Positions 55,569-64,000 of a DNA stretch of 64,000 nucleotides are shown here, piece after piece. The translations under genes were made by a program, and so were the position numbers. The stretch is from Aeromonas encheleia (GTDB lineage: Bacteria; Pseudomonadota; Gammaproteobacteria; Enterobacterales; Aeromonadaceae). Location: positions 587,501 to 651,500 of the forward strand of contig NZ_LR134376.1 of NCBI RefSeq assembly GCF_900637545.1, written 5' to 3'. Position 1 is the stretch's first letter, and each line of letters opens with the position of its first letter. The notes beneath the pieces are model-generated. The model had not been told where the DNA came from. It ran no database searches and was given only the letters and a program-made list of their open reading frames with translations.

Positions 55569-56503
55569 TGGATATTCTGCTCGCCAACCCACGTGGTTTT
55601 TGTGCCGGTGTCGACCGTGCCATCAGCATCGTCGAGAGTGCGCTGGAGAAGTTTGGTGCCCCCATCTATGTGCGCCATGAGGTGGTACATAACCGCTATG
55701 TGGTGAACAAGCTCAAGGAGGCGGGCGCGGTGTTCGTCGAAGAGCTCGACGAGGTGCCGGACGACAGCATCGTCATCTTCTCCGCCCACGGCGTCGCCAA
55801 GGTGGTGCGCGAGATGGCCAAGTCCCGTGCCCTCAAGGTGTTCGATGCGACCTGTCCGCTGGTGACCAAGGTGCATATGGAAGTCCATCGCGCCAGCCGC
55901 AAGGGGTCGGAGGCGGTGCTCATCGGCCACGCCGGCCATCCTGAGGTGATCGGCACCATGGGCCAGTATGAGAACAGCGAGGGGGGCATGTATCTGGTGG
56001 AGACACCGGAAGACGTGGCCAAACTCAAGGTGAAGAATCCGGATGATCTCTGCTTCGTCACCCAGACTACCCTCAGCGTGGACGAAACCTCGGACGTCAT
56101 CGACGCCCTGCGCAAGCACTTCCCCAAGATCCAGGGGCCGCGCAAGGACGACATCTGCTACGCCACCCAGAACCGCCAGGACGCGGTGCGGGAGATGGCG
56201 GGGCTGGTGGATGCCATGCTGGTGGTCGGTTCGCGCAACTCCTCCAACTCCAACCGCCTGCGGGAGCTGGCCGAGAAGGTGGGGGCTCGCGCCTACCTGA
56301 TCGACGATGCCTCCATGATCGAAACCGGCTGGCTGGAAGGGGTCGAACGGATTGGCGTGACGGCGGGTGCCTCGGCACCCGAGGTGCTGGTGCAGAATGT
56401 CATCGCCCGTTTGCGTGAGCTGGGCGGCAAGATAGTGGCCGAACACCCGGGTCGCGAGGAGAACGTGGTATTCGAAGTGCCACCCGAGTTGCGTATCCTC
56501 TGA
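55568..56503 (+). CDS. ispH: 4-hydroxy-3-methylbut-2-enyl diphosphate reductase IspH (LytB)
   Basis: Last step of the MEP isoprenoid pathway; 4Fe-4S enzyme. The 311-residue protein starts [18 protein letters not shown] with cluster Cys12; further cluster cysteines are in [11 protein letters not shown] and the [11 protein letters not shown] region. The catalytic Glu lies in FVTQTTLS and its surroundings. It is the last gene of the ribF-ispH chain; a terminator follows at 56509. Confidence 0.97.
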   Translation: MDILLANPRGFCAGVDRAISIVESALEKFGAPIYVRHEVVHNRYVVNKLKEAGAVFVEELDEVPDDSIVIFSAHGVAKVVREMAKSRALKVFDATCPLVTKVHMEVHRASRKGSEAVLIGHAGHPEVIGTMGQYENSEGGMYLVETPEDVAKLKVKNPDDLCFVTQTTLSVDETSDVIDALRKHFPKIQGPRKDDICYATQNRQDAVREMAGLVDAMLVVGSRNSSNSNRLRELAEKVGARAYLIDDASMIETGWLEGVERIGVTAGASAPEVLVQNVIARLRELGGKIVAEHPGREENVVFEVPPELRIL

Positions 56504-56508
56504 TTGAG

Positions 56509-56534
56509 ATGCCGGCCCTGTGCCGGCATTTTTG
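56509..56534 (+). terminator. ispH terminator
   Basis: ATGCCGGC-CCTGT-GCCGGCATTTTT, 5 nt after the stop. Confidence 0.88.
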
Positions 56535-56687
56535 TGATCGACATCCCATTCCTCGTATATAAAAGCAGCATAACTTCTCGTTTGAACCCGGAGTTGCAAT
56601 TACCAACACCGACAACTCTGATTAGACTGTCTCTATCTCACCAATACCGCCCCAACCATGGATGGGACTGAAGGAGGGTTTGGCACG

Positions 56688-57200
56688 GTGCACAACAGGA
56701 CGTTTGCGCCTCTCGGCTTCACGCTCATCGAGCTGATGGTCACCATTGCACTCTTATCTATCCTGCTGACGCTGGGAGTCCCTTCCTTTAACTCCTTGAT
56801 CAGGAACATGAGCCTGACGACGCAGGCGAATCAGTTCGTGGCTTCCGTGCAACTGGCGCGCAGCGAGGCGGTTCGGCGCAATCGCAATGTGTTGCTGTCG
56901 GCTCAGGCTGGCAACGCGGCCTTGCATTGGGAGAGGGGATGGCAGGTGTGGAGTGACAACAACGGTAACGGCAGCCTGGATGGTGGCGAGCTGATCCGCC
57001 AGTTCGGCTCGTTCGACGATAACATCCTGGTCAGTGACACGGCAGTGTTGCGGTTCACCAGCAATGGTTTTCTCGACGGTCGCTCCCCTCAGGGGCATCT
57101 TTTCAGTCTCGGGCCATCTTCCTGCGCAGGAGGGGGAGCGCGGGACATCAGCGTCAGCGGGACCGGCCATCCGTCGGTTGAGGAGGCCACATGTCTGTGA
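56688..57200 (+). CDS. fimT: Type IV pilus minor pilin/pseudopilin FimT (GspH family)
   Basis: A 170-residue prepilin with the PilD cleavage site G|FTLIELMVTIALL and a GspH-type C-terminal domain (VQLARSEAVRRNRNVLLSAQ). FimT-type proteins help prime pilus assembly and, in some species, bind DNA for uptake. The GTG at 56688 is chosen since AAGGAGG (56671-56677) is 10 nt upstream and the leader becomes 10 residues; an ATG at 56658 lies before that motif. First gene of the minor-pilin operon; overlaps pilV by 10 nt. Confidence 0.88.
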   Translation: MHNRTFAPLGFTLIELMVTIALLSILLTLGVPSFNSLIRNMSLTTQANQFVASVQLARSEAVRRNRNVLLSAQAGNAALHWERGWQVWSDNNGNGSLDGGELIRQFGSFDDNILVSDTAVLRFTSNGFLDGRSPQGHLFSLGPSSCAGGGARDISVSGTGHPSVEEATCL

Positions 57201-57610
57201 TGCGCGTGACCGGTTTTTCCCTGCTCGAAGTGATGATCTCCGTGCTGGTGCTGTCGGTCGGTATTCTCGGCATGGCAACGCTCCAGTTACAGGCGCTCAA
57301 GAGCAACCAGTCGGCGCTGAGCAGCACCGAGGCCACCCAGTACAGCAACCTGATCGGTGATCTGATGCGGGCCAATCGCAGCGCCGCCCTGGCCGGCCAG
57401 TACGATATTGCACTGGGAGAACGGGCTTCGGGCGCGACGGCGGCCGTGGCGGATCTTCAATACTGGAAGCTGACGCTCGCATCCTTGCCGCAGGGAGATG
57501 GGGCCGTGGTGGTCAGTCAGGGGCGAGCCACCATCACGGTGCAGTGGCAGGGGGGGCGTCAGGCGGGCGAGCCTGTCCAGCGTTCACTGATCGTGAGGAC
57601 CGAGCTGTGA
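57191..57610 (+). CDS. pilV: Type IV pilus minor pilin PilV
   Basis: A 139-residue prepilin with leader MSVMRVTG|FSLLEVMISVLVLSVGILGMATLQLQALKSNQ, the PilV signature (Val-Gly-Ile-Leu-Gly after the cleavage site). Minor pilins form the priming/tip complex with PilY1. It overlaps fimT upstream and pilW downstream (GTGA at 57607). Confidence 0.92.
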   Translation: MSVMRVTGFSLLEVMISVLVLSVGILGMATLQLQALKSNQSALSSTEATQYSNLIGDLMRANRSAALAGQYDIALGERASGATAAVADLQYWKLTLASLPQGDGAVVVSQGRATITVQWQGGRQAGEPVQRSLIVRTEL

Positions 57611-58689
57611 ATGCCGCCTCGAGACGGCATCAGGCCGGGGTGGGCCTGGTTGAACTGATGATTGCGCTGCTGCTTTCCCTGTTCACCATTGGGGTCATCA
57701 TTCAGGTATTCCTTGGCAATCACCGGACCTTCCTGATCACCGAGGCGGTCGCCCGGGTGCAGGAGGAGAGCCGCTTTGCCCTCAATCTGTTGCAAAAAGA
57801 GCTGCGTCAGACCGGCTACCTGGGTTGCATCAGCAAGCAAGGCGTCACCATCACCAGCACCCTGAGCGCGACTACGACCCCTTACGACTTTCGCATCCGT
57901 GTTCGCGGCTACGACAACCTGGGTAGCACACTGCCCACCGCGATCTCCGGATTGTTTGGCGCGACTGAGCCCAGGCCGCGCAGTGGCAGCGACGTGTTGC
58001 TGATCCAGAGCCCGGTCGGCAATGGCGTGCCCGTGGTGCGTAACAACAACGCCGCCCAGTTGTTTGCCCAGCTGTTGTCGACCAAGGCCGACTACTGTGC
58101 GCCCAACAGGCCCGCCTACAGCGACTTCTGTGAGGGAGATATCGTCATGGTGTCCGATTGCCAGAAGGCGAGGGTCTTCCAGATCACCAATGTGCAGGCT
58201 GCGGGGGGGGAGCTCAACATCACCCACTCCAACAGCGGCAGTTATATGCCGGGCAATGCGGTGAGCTCCTGGGGGGGGAACGGCGCACCTGCCGAGGAGC
58301 GGTTCGGTCCGGGTTCACTGATCCATCGCATGGAGACGCGCCTCTACTACATCGCCCGTCCCGCCGCCGACAGGCCCTGGACACTCTATCGCAAGAGCGG
58401 CAGCGCTACCGGCACACCCGTGGTGGACGGGATCGCCGACCTGCAACTCACCTTTGGTGAAGATCGCAACCGGGATCGGGCCGCCGACACCTATGTGGCG
58501 GCGGGCGCCGTGACCAACTGGGACAATGTGCTGAGTGTCGGCATCGCCCTGCTGCTACGCAGCACTCAGGGAGGGGTGCTGTCCTCGCCCCAATCGGTCA
58601 GTTTCGCCGGTGGTACCTTCCAGAGTGCGGACAGTCACTGGTACTGGGCCACCGAAACCACGGTGGCGCTGCGTAACCGGGTCCCCTAG
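57607..58689 (+). CDS. pilW: Type IV pilus minor pilin PilW
   Basis: A 360-residue large minor pilin with leader ...HQAG|VGLVELMIALLLSLFTIGVIIQVF, and the PilW-type RFALNLLQKELRQTGYLGC block. The start is GTG overlapping the pilV stop. The long C-terminal domain has the cysteines and Ser/Thr-rich strands seen in PilW. Confidence 0.9.
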   Translation: MNAASRRHQAGVGLVELMIALLLSLFTIGVIIQVFLGNHRTFLITEAVARVQEESRFALNLLQKELRQTGYLGCISKQGVTITSTLSATTTPYDFRIRVRGYDNLGSTLPTAISGLFGATEPRPRSGSDVLLIQSPVGNGVPVVRNNNAAQLFAQLLSTKADYCAPNRPAYSDFCEGDIVMVSDCQKARVFQITNVQAAGGELNITHSNSGSYMPGNAVSSWGGNGAPAEERFGPGSLIHRMETRLYYIARPAADRPWTLYRKSGSATGTPVVDGIADLQLTFGEDRNRDRAADTYVAAGAVTNWDNVLSVGIALLLRSTQGGVLSSPQSVSFAGGTFQSADSHWYWATETTVALRNRVP

Positions 58690-58697
58690 GAGGCATG

Positions 58698-59165
58698 ATG
58701 CAGCAGAAAGGAATGGCACTGATCCTGAGCCTCATCTTCCTGACGGTGGTGAGCATGCTGGCGATGGCGGCCATGCGTGGTGGCCTGCTGCAGGAGAAGA
58801 TGGCGGGGAATTATCGGGAAAGTCTGCAGGCGTTTCAGGCCGCCGAGGCGGCGCTGCGGGGAGCGGAGCGCTATATCGAAGGCGGTACTGCAGGCCCCTT
58901 CAACAACAGCAGCGGGCTCTATGAGCTAGTGGATTCGGCCGTGGATCCGCTGGCATCGACTACCTCGTGGCGTAGCCACAATACCGGCGGCCAGGGACAA
59001 TCCCCCGGGTATTTCATCGAGCGATTGCCCTATACCCAGGGGGCAAGTGAGAACCTGGCTGCGGACGAACCCCAGAGTGAGCGTCGCCTCTATCGCATCA
59101 CGGCCAGAGGATATGGCCTCTCGAACGAGAGTGTTGTGCTGTTGCAGTCAACTTACAGTCGCTAG
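58698..59165 (+). CDS. pilX: Type IV pilus minor pilin PilX
   Basis: A 155-residue minor pilin with leader MQQKG|MALILSLIFLTVVSMLAMAAMRGGLLQEKMAGNYRES, the PilX signature where the +1 residue is Met and Glu5 is absent. AGGAGG overlaps the pilW stop; ATG 58698 has better spacing than the adjacent ATG 58695. Follows pilW by 8 nt. Confidence 0.9.
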   Translation: MQQKGMALILSLIFLTVVSMLAMAAMRGGLLQEKMAGNYRESLQAFQAAEAALRGAERYIEGGTAGPFNNSSGLYELVDSAVDPLASTTSWRSHNTGGQGQSPGYFIERLPYTQGASENLAADEPQSERRLYRITARGYGLSNESVVLLQSTYSR

Positions 59166-59178
59166 GAGGGGAGCCAGG

Positions 59179-62100
59179 ATGCGTACATCTCTGTGGATGT
59201 TATTGGGGTTGTTGCCGGTGTTGCCGGTGCTCGGTGCGCTCGATATCGCCCAGACCCCCCTCTATCTCGGTACTCGCGCCGAGCCCAATATCATGTTCAC
59301 CTTGGACAACTCGAGCTCGATGCTCTCTGAGGTGATGCCGGAAGAGTTGGTGCCAACTAATCTCAGCGTGTTCTTCATCTATCCCAGAGCCGATGATGTG
59401 TATGGCAGCTATGACTGGAGCAACAGCACTGTTACGTTCGCCAGCAACAGCGATTTCAATGCCTATAACCGGTCGAGTCAGAACAACAGACTCTACTACA
59501 ACCCCTCATTGACCTATCGCCCCTGGGCCAATGCGGATGGTTCCCTGATGGCGAATGCCAGCATCACCTGTGCGCCCCACAATCCGACCAATACGACTGC
59601 TGGCTGTCGCGACCTGACCAAAAATAACAAGTTCCGGGCAGACTATTACACGAACTTTTCCTCCGACTACAACAGAAACGCGGAAGAGACATTCTGGCCA
59701 GCCATCTACTTTTCCTACAAGGGAAGTGGCGACCTAAAGAAGGTTGGCAGCTATACCCGGGTCGAGATCAAGTCGGGCACTACCTATGACAGCCGGCCCA
59801 ACCGCAGCGATTGCAAGAGTGCTCCTGTCTGTGCCTATGCCGAGGAGATCCAGAATTTTGCCAACTGGTATACCTATTACCGCTCCCGGATCCTGGCCGC
59901 CCGTGCAGGGGTCGGACGAGCCTTTGCCAGCCAAGGTAATACCCTTAGGGTGGGATTCACCACCATCAACAGTGGGAGCACCATGCTGCGCATCGTGGCA
60001 CCCTTTAGCGGCACCCAGCGCACCGGTTTTTTCACGGATCTGTATAGCGGCAAATTCAATGGCATAAACTACACGCCGCTGCGGACCAGCCTCCAGGATG
60101 TGGGGAATTACTTCTCCCGCACTGACAACAATGGCCCCTGGGCGACCAGTGCCGGCAGCACGGCGGCACATCTGACCTGCCGTCAGAGTTACAACATCCT
60201 GATGACGGACGGGTACTGGACCGAGGGACGCTCTTATAATCCCAGTCCCGCGGTCGGTGATGTGGACAAGGATGGTACAGCCGACACCTTGGCTGACGTA
60301 TCCCTCAATTTCTGGAAGACGGACCTGCGCACCGATCTGGCCAACAAGGTACCGACTAGCACCACAGATCCGGCAAATTGGCAGCATTTGGTCAACTTCA
60401 CCGTGGGATTGGGGGTTAATGGCACGTTGAATCCCGCCAACGGGGTGCCAAGCCGCTGGCCCGATCCTTACGATTCTGACGCTAAGAAGGTCGATGATCT
60501 GTGGCATGCGGCAGTCAACAGCAAGGGCGGCTTTTTCAGTGCCGCCGATCCCGATACCTTCGCCACCGCGCTCAGCAACACCCTGGCCCAGATAGCATCA
60601 CGCACCAGTTCTGCCAGCTCGGTGACGGCCAATGCGACTCGACTCGACAGCAATACCCATATCTATCAGGCCCGCTACAACAGCGGGGACTGGTCCGGTC
60701 AACTCATCGCCATTCCGCTTGATGATAGTGGGGCTCTGGAGAACAAGACCTGGGATGCGGCGGCTCAGATCCCGTCTCCCGCGGATCGCCGGATCTTCAC
60801 CCTGCAGGGAGGGAGTGGCATCAATTTCACCTGGGGCGATCTCAGCGCCACCAATAAGGCCTTGTTTGCCCTCGGGGGGGACACGCTGGGAGAGGCCAGG
60901 GTGGGTTACTTGCGCGGTGATCGCAGCCGTGAACAGGGACGTGGGGGCACCTTCAGGGATCGCAGCTCTGTGCTGGGGGACATCATCAACTCGGATCCCG
61001 TCTATGTGGGGCGCCAGGATTACGGCTATGGCGCGGCCAGCGGAATGACCCAGACCGAGCGGGAACGCTATGTAGCCTTCCTAAGCTCGACCCTGGTGAC
61101 CGGACGCCCACCGATGCTCTATGTCGGGGCGAACGACGGGATGCTACACGGCTTCAGGGCCAGCGACGGCGTCGAGACCATGGCTTATGTGCCTGCATCC
61201 CAGCTTGGGGAGCTGACGCCCTTGGCCCAGCCGGGTTATGCACATCGTTACTATGTTGATGGGTCGCCCAAGGTGGGGGATGCCTATCTGAATGGTGGCT
61301 GGAAGACCGTATTGCTGGGCAGTACCGGGGCCGGAGGCAAGGCCGTGTTCGCCATCGACGTTACCAATCCAGCTAACATGATGGCCAGTAATGTGATGTG
61401 GGAATTTAACACGAGCAGCAACGCCGAAATGGGCGTAGCGCTCTCGGTGCCCACCCTGGGAAAGGTCAAGGCCGGGGACAAGTGGGTTGCTCTGGTGGCC
61501 AATGGTTACAACAGCCAAAGCCAGATGGCCAGGCTGTTTGTGATCGATCTGGCGGATGGCTCCCTCATCAAGGAGTTGAATACCGGGGTCGGCTCGAGTT
61601 CGGCGCCCAATGGCCTGTCGAGTCCTCTGCCGGTGGACGTGGATGGGGACAAACTGATCGACTATGTCTACGCCGGCGATCTGCAAGGCAATCTGTGGAA
61701 GTTCGATCTGACCGCCAACAACAGCAACCAGTGGGGGGTGGCGCTCAAGACCGGCAACCAGGGTATTCCCCTTTACCAGGCGTGTGATGGTACCTGCTCC
61801 GCCACCAGCCGCCAGCCCATCACGGTCAGGCCATTGGCGCTGCGACACCCCAATGGGGGGGTTATGGTCCTGTTCGGTACCGGGAGCTATATCACCAATG
61901 ATGACAAGAGCCTGCCGAGCACGCCGCGGATTGACGCCGTATACGGCATCTGGGATGCCAATGGTCAGAGCAGCACCATCACGGCCAGCCAGTTGCAGAG
62001 CCAGGCGATCACCAGCGAGTTGGCGGCTAATGGCACTACCCGCAAGTTCAACGTAAGGGTGGTCTCCAACAATGTGGTGGATTACAGCGCCCGCAAGGGA

Positions 62101-62541
62101 TGGTCTCTGAGGCTTATTTCACCAGGTTTTAGCAAAGGTGTCGGGGAACGTCAGGTTGCGGAGATGCTGTATCGTCACAAGCGGTTGATTTTCAATACTC
62201 TCATCCCCTCATCTGACGCCTGTGACTTCGGTGGCCGCTCCTGGTTGATGGAGATCGAGCCCTTCTCTGGGGCCCGTCTCAGCTACTCGGTGTTCGATGT
62301 CAACGGCGATAGTGCCATCAATGACGATGACTATGTCGAGGTGCCGGATGGCAATGGCGGTTCAACCAAGGTGCCCGGCAGTGGCAAGCAGTTTGATGAG
62401 CTGACGACGACCCCAAGCGTGGTGGAAGATGGCGAGGTAGAGCGCAAGTATATGAGCGGCTCCAGCGGCAATGTGTCGGTGACCCTGGAGGAGGGGGCTG
62501 GTGATCAGGGAGGAAGGCAGTCTTGGATTCAATTGGAATGA
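59179..62541 (+). CDS. pilY1: Type IV pilus tip adhesin/assembly factor PilY1
   Basis: A 1120-residue secreted protein that caps and regulates pili and acts as adhesin. It has a signal peptide (MRTSLWMLLGLLPVLPVLG), an N-terminal von Willebrand A-like part with MIDAS-type DNSSS (Asp43, Ser45, Ser47), and a C-terminal beta-propeller with the calcium loop DVDGDKLID (820-828) shown in PilY1 to control retraction. A second EF-like loop (DVNGDSAINDDD) lies near the end. It ends ...GRQSWIQLE. Overlaps pilE by 4 nt (ATGA). Confidence 0.93.
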   Translation: MRTSLWMLLGLLPVLPVLGALDIAQTPLYLGTRAEPNIMFTLDNSSSMLSEVMPEELVPTNLSVFFIYPRADDVYGSYDWSNSTVTFASNSDFNAYNRSSQNNRLYYNPSLTYRPWANADGSLMANASITCAPHNPTNTTAGCRDLTKNNKFRADYYTNFSSDYNRNAEETFWPAIYFSYKGSGDLKKVGSYTRVEIKSGTTYDSRPNRSDCKSAPVCAYAEEIQNFANWYTYYRSRILAARAGVGRAFASQGNTLRVGFTTINSGSTMLRIVAPFSGTQRTGFFTDLYSGKFNGINYTPLRTSLQDVGNYFSRTDNNGPWATSAGSTAAHLTCRQSYNILMTDGYWTEGRSYNPSPAVGDVDKDGTADTLADVSLNFWKTDLRTDLANKVPTSTTDPANWQHLVNFTVGLGVNGTLNPANGVPSRWPDPYDSDAKKVDDLWHAAVNSKGGFFSAADPDTFATALSNTLAQIASRTSSASSVTANATRLDSNTHIYQARYNSGDWSGQLIAIPLDDSGALENKTWDAAAQIPSPADRRIFTLQGGSGINFTWGDLSATNKALFALGGDTLGEARVGYLRGDRSREQGRGGTFRDRSSVLGDIINSDPVYVGRQDYGYGAASGMTQTERERYVAFLSSTLVTGRPPMLYVGANDGMLHGFRASDGVETMAYVPASQLGELTPLAQPGYAHRYYVDGSPKVGDAYLNGGWKTVLLGSTGAGGKAVFAIDVTNPANMMASNVMWEFNTSSNAEMGVALSVPTLGKVKAGDKWVALVANGYNSQSQMARLFVIDLADGSLIKELNTGVGSSSAPNGLSSPLPVDVDGDKLIDYVYAGDLQGNLWKFDLTANNSNQWGVALKTGNQGIPLYQACDGTCSATSRQPITVRPLALRHPNGGVMVLFGTGSYITNDDKSLPSTPRIDAVYGIWDANGQSSTITASQLQSQAITSELAANGTTRKFNVRVVSNNVVDYSARKGWSLRLISPGFSKGVGERQVAEMLYRHKRLIFNTLIPSSDACDFGGRSWLMEIEPFSGARLSYSVFDVNGDSAINDDDYVEVPDGNGGSTKVPGSGKQFDELTTTPSVVEDGEVERKYMSGSSGNVSVTLEEGAGDQGGRQSWIQLE

Positions 62542-62945
62542 AAAATGCTAAGGGATTTTCCCTACTGGAACTGATGATAGTGGTGGTGGTGGTGGCGATC
62601 CTGTCGGCGGTCGCTTATCCCAGTTATCAGGCTCATATAGCGGCGTCGCGTCGGGCCGAGGCAAAGGCGGCGTTGATGGAGGCGGCCCAGTATATGGAGC
62701 GGGAATTCACTCAGGCGGGCAGCTATAACGCGGCCAACCTCGCATCGGCGGGGCTCAGTACCTTGCCGCGAGATGGTAGCTCGGCCTATTACCAAATGGC
62801 CGTGAATGCCAGCGGTGCGGCCTTCATCCTGACCGCCACCCCAACGGGAGGGATGGGCGGAGACGAATGTGGTGTCTTGATGCTGGATCAGGTTGGACGG
62901 CAAACAGTATCGGGTGCCTCGCTCACTGCCGCGGACTGCTGGTGA
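62538..62945 (+). CDS. pilE: Type IV pilus minor pilin PilE
   Basis: A 135-residue prepilin with leader MKNAKG|FSLLELMIVVVVVAILSAVAYPSYQ and the C-terminal disulfide pair ECGVLMLDQVGRQTVSGASLTAADCW. The ATG at 62538 overlaps the pilY1 stop, like the other joints of this operon. A TTG at 62523 with AGGAAGG 5 nt upstream is an alternative that gives a leader 5 residues longer. Last gene of the operon. Confidence 0.9.
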   Translation: MKNAKGFSLLELMIVVVVVAILSAVAYPSYQAHIAASRRAEAKAALMEAAQYMEREFTQAGSYNAANLASAGLSTLPRDGSSAYYQMAVNASGAAFILTATPTGGMGGDECGVLMLDQVGRQTVSGASLTAADCW

Positions 62946-62946
62946 T

Positions 62947-63324
62947 TCACTTCCAGCAGTTGGTTGGTGTTTTGTTGTCTGCCTTGTTGATGGTCAGGAT
63001 GGTGCAGCCCGTATCACTACTCTGACCTCCCTTCGCGGTGGCGATCAGGGTGTAAACTGTGGGGGTAGCGCCAGAGATGGTGAAGGTGTAGTAATCGCTC
63101 GCTGGGTTACCGACTTGGGATGGTGTCCCGCTATAACTGGCGTTGGATATCCGAAACTCTTCCTGTTTGAGCTGCATGCTGAGCAGGCCCTTGAACGCCT
63201 CGGCGCGGCGGGATTTACGCAGTCCATCGGTAAAGCTCGGATAGGCAATGGCCGCCAGGATGGCGACTATGGCGACCACGACCATCAGCTCTAGCAGTGT
63301 GATACCTGATTGTTTGACTCTCAT
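62947..63324 (-). CDS. Second PilE-like type IV pilin, convergent with pilE
   Basis: A 125-residue prepilin on the opposite strand, leader MRVKQSG|ITLLELMVVVAIVAILAAIAYPSFTDGLRKSRRAEA, with a C-terminal Cys pair TGCTILTINKADNKTPTNCWK. It resembles pilE in size, in the DGLRKSRRAEA segment and in the CW ending, so it is probably a diverged paralogue. The ATG at 63322-63324 follows GAGG. Its stop is one nucleotide from the pilE stop, with no room for a terminator. Confidence 0.88.
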   Translation of the reverse strand: MRVKQSGITLLELMVVVAIVAILAAIAYPSFTDGLRKSRRAEAFKGLLSMQLKQEEFRISNASYSGTPSQVGNPASDYYTFTISGATPTVYTLIATAKGGQSSDTGCTILTINKADNKTPTNCWK

Positions 63325-63418
63325 TGGCGGCACGCCTCGGGAAACGGGTTGATACTATAGAATAGTATTGACGGTGCGCTCTGCTGGCACGGGCAAAAAG
63401 AAAGGAGTCTTGAGCTAA

Positions 63419-63952
63419 ATGGTACGCACAGCGGACAGAACCGCCGGTTTTACCCTGATTGAGTTGCTGATCGCCCTGACGTTGGTGGCTATCTTGGTGG
63501 CTGTGGCGTTGCCCAGCTATCAGTCATTGCGGCAGGAGCAGATGGTGCGGGCGGCGACGCAGGCTCTCTATACCGATGTCATGCTGCTCAAATCCGAGGC
63601 TGTCAAACGTAATCAGACGTTGAATCTCCTCCTTTTTAATAGCGGCACGAGTAACTGGTGCTACCGAGTTCATATCGATGGCAGCTGTAGCAGCTGTACT
63701 GATACTTGCTCCAGCATAGAGGGGCGGAAAGGGGGGGATGCCAGCGAGTTTCCCGGCCTCATTTTAGAGGCGAGTTACAGTGAATCAGCAACTAACATCA
63801 GGCCACTCAATATTTCTCCCCGTCGAGGCACGCTGACGGCGGGCAATATTGCTATCTCATCAGGTGACTACTCCATGCGGGTCGTAACCAACAATGTTGG
63901 GCGGGTACGCACCTGTGCAGTCCGCAATGTCAGTGGGGTGCCGGGATGCTGA
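63419..63952 (+). CDS. Second FimT/GspH-family pseudopilin
   Basis: A 177-residue prepilin with leader MVRTADRTAG|FTLIELLIALTLVAILVAVALPSYQSL and the GspH-type DVMLLKSEAVKRNQTLNLLLF. It carries four cysteines close together (81, 90, 93, 97: WCYRVHIDGSCSSCTDTCSS), not seen in the first fimT here. AAAGGAG lies 12 nt before the ATG. It starts a second minor-pilin set that runs off the window; its stop overlaps the next gene. Confidence 0.86.
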   Translation: MVRTADRTAGFTLIELLIALTLVAILVAVALPSYQSLRQEQMVRAATQALYTDVMLLKSEAVKRNQTLNLLLFNSGTSNWCYRVHIDGSCSSCTDTCSSIEGRKGGDASEFPGLILEASYSESATNIRPLNISPRRGTLTAGNIAISSGDYSMRVVTNNVGRVRTCAVRNVSGVPGC

Positions 63953-64000
63953 GACGCCATACAGGTTTCAGTCTGGTGGAGCTGATGGTTGCCATGGTGG
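63946..64000 (+). CDS. Start of another type IV prepilin (cut off by window edge)
   Basis: Only 18 codons are visible: MLRRHTG|FSLVELMVAMV, a short basic leader, Gly cleavage site and Glu5 of a prepilin. It could be a PilV- or PilW-type minor pilin. It overlaps the preceding stop by 7 nt. Confidence 0.8.
   Translation, partial: MLRRHTGFSLVELMVAMV

Noticed and set aside
56658..56687. ATG at 56658 as the fimT start
   Set aside because: It lies upstream of the AAGGAGG ribosome-binding site and would give a 20-residue leader; the GTG at 56688 fits both the site and the usual leader length.
1..64000. Prophage, insertion sequence, CRISPR, tRNA or rRNA genes
   Set aside because: No transposase, integrase, phage structural gene, spaced repeat array, cloverleaf or rRNA segment was recognised; gene content and order are those of core genome.

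Overview
The window is a 64 kb stretch of high-GC gammaproteobacterial chromosome and looks like Aeromonas or a very close relative. The evidence is a MotX-type sodium-motor protein, PilT/PilU next to yggS-proC, argR-art-mdh synteny, and Enterobacteria/Vibrio-like blocks (trmN6/srmB, yfjD-ypjD/ffh, rpsP-rimM-trmD-rplS, mutH/rppH-ptsP-lgt-thyA, rpsT/murJ-ribF-ileS-lspA-fkpB-ispH). Nearly all of it is core genome. I see no rRNA, tRNA, CRISPR array, insertion sequence or prophage.

Layout. 1-6.2 kb: a truncated brnQ, the divergent pair trmN6/srmB, yaaA, and the pilus retraction ATPases pilU and pilT. 6.2-9.1 kb: yggS-proC-yggT-yggU and a DUF4426 protein. 9.2-11 kb: a CPBP membrane protease, a 98-residue protein of unknown function and yacL, all on the minus strand. 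11-15 kb: a glycerate/sugar-diacid locus (cdaR, GntP-type permease, glycerate kinase), with a decayed duplicate of the cdaR 5' end and two strong inverted repeats. 15-18.7 kb: an NnrU-like membrane protein, a periplasmic glutathione peroxidase, a LysR regulator and nupC. 18.9-20.4 kb: ogt, arfB and an orphan PII protein (glnK). 20.6-25.4 kb: a ferric-iron ABC importer and a DyP-type peroxidase. 25.5-30.2 kb: argR, the arginine ABC importer artP-artJ-artQ-artM, and mdh. 30.3-33 kb: motX, hmp and nsrR (nitric oxide defence). 33-39 kb: yfjD, ypjD, ffh and the rpsP operon. 39-45.4 kb: a CBM48 protein, mutH, a 733-bp DnaA-box-rich intergenic region, rppH, ptsP, lgt and thyA. 45.7-48.6 kb: nhaA, a small secreted Cys-rich protein, nhaR and an ArsR regulator with a cysteine pair. 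48.6-56.5 kb: rpsT, murJ and the tightly overlapping ribF-ileS-lspA-fkpB-ispH chain. 56.7-64 kb: the type IV pilus minor pilin operon fimT-pilV-pilW-pilX-pilY1-pilE, a convergent second PilE-like pilin, and the start of a second minor-pilin set running off the end.

Themes. Type IV pilus parts sit at both ends: retraction motors at 4-6 kb, minor pilins and PilY1 at 56-64 kb. Several regulators sit beside their likely targets with visible operator candidates: ArgR/art, NsrR/hmp, CdaR/permease/kinase and NhaR/nhaA. The most noteworthy non-coding element is the mutH-rppH gap. It carries two perfect and several near-perfect DnaA boxes and matches the position of the E. coli DnaA-reactivating locus DARS2 beside mutH. 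Other points of interest are the tandem duplication at cdaR, near-identical tandem promoters before ffh, a long Ala/Pro/Thr-rich insert in MotX, and a possible Rap1a/Tai-like protein overlapping nhaA and nhaR. I did not find an obviously new multi-gene system; the findings are local.
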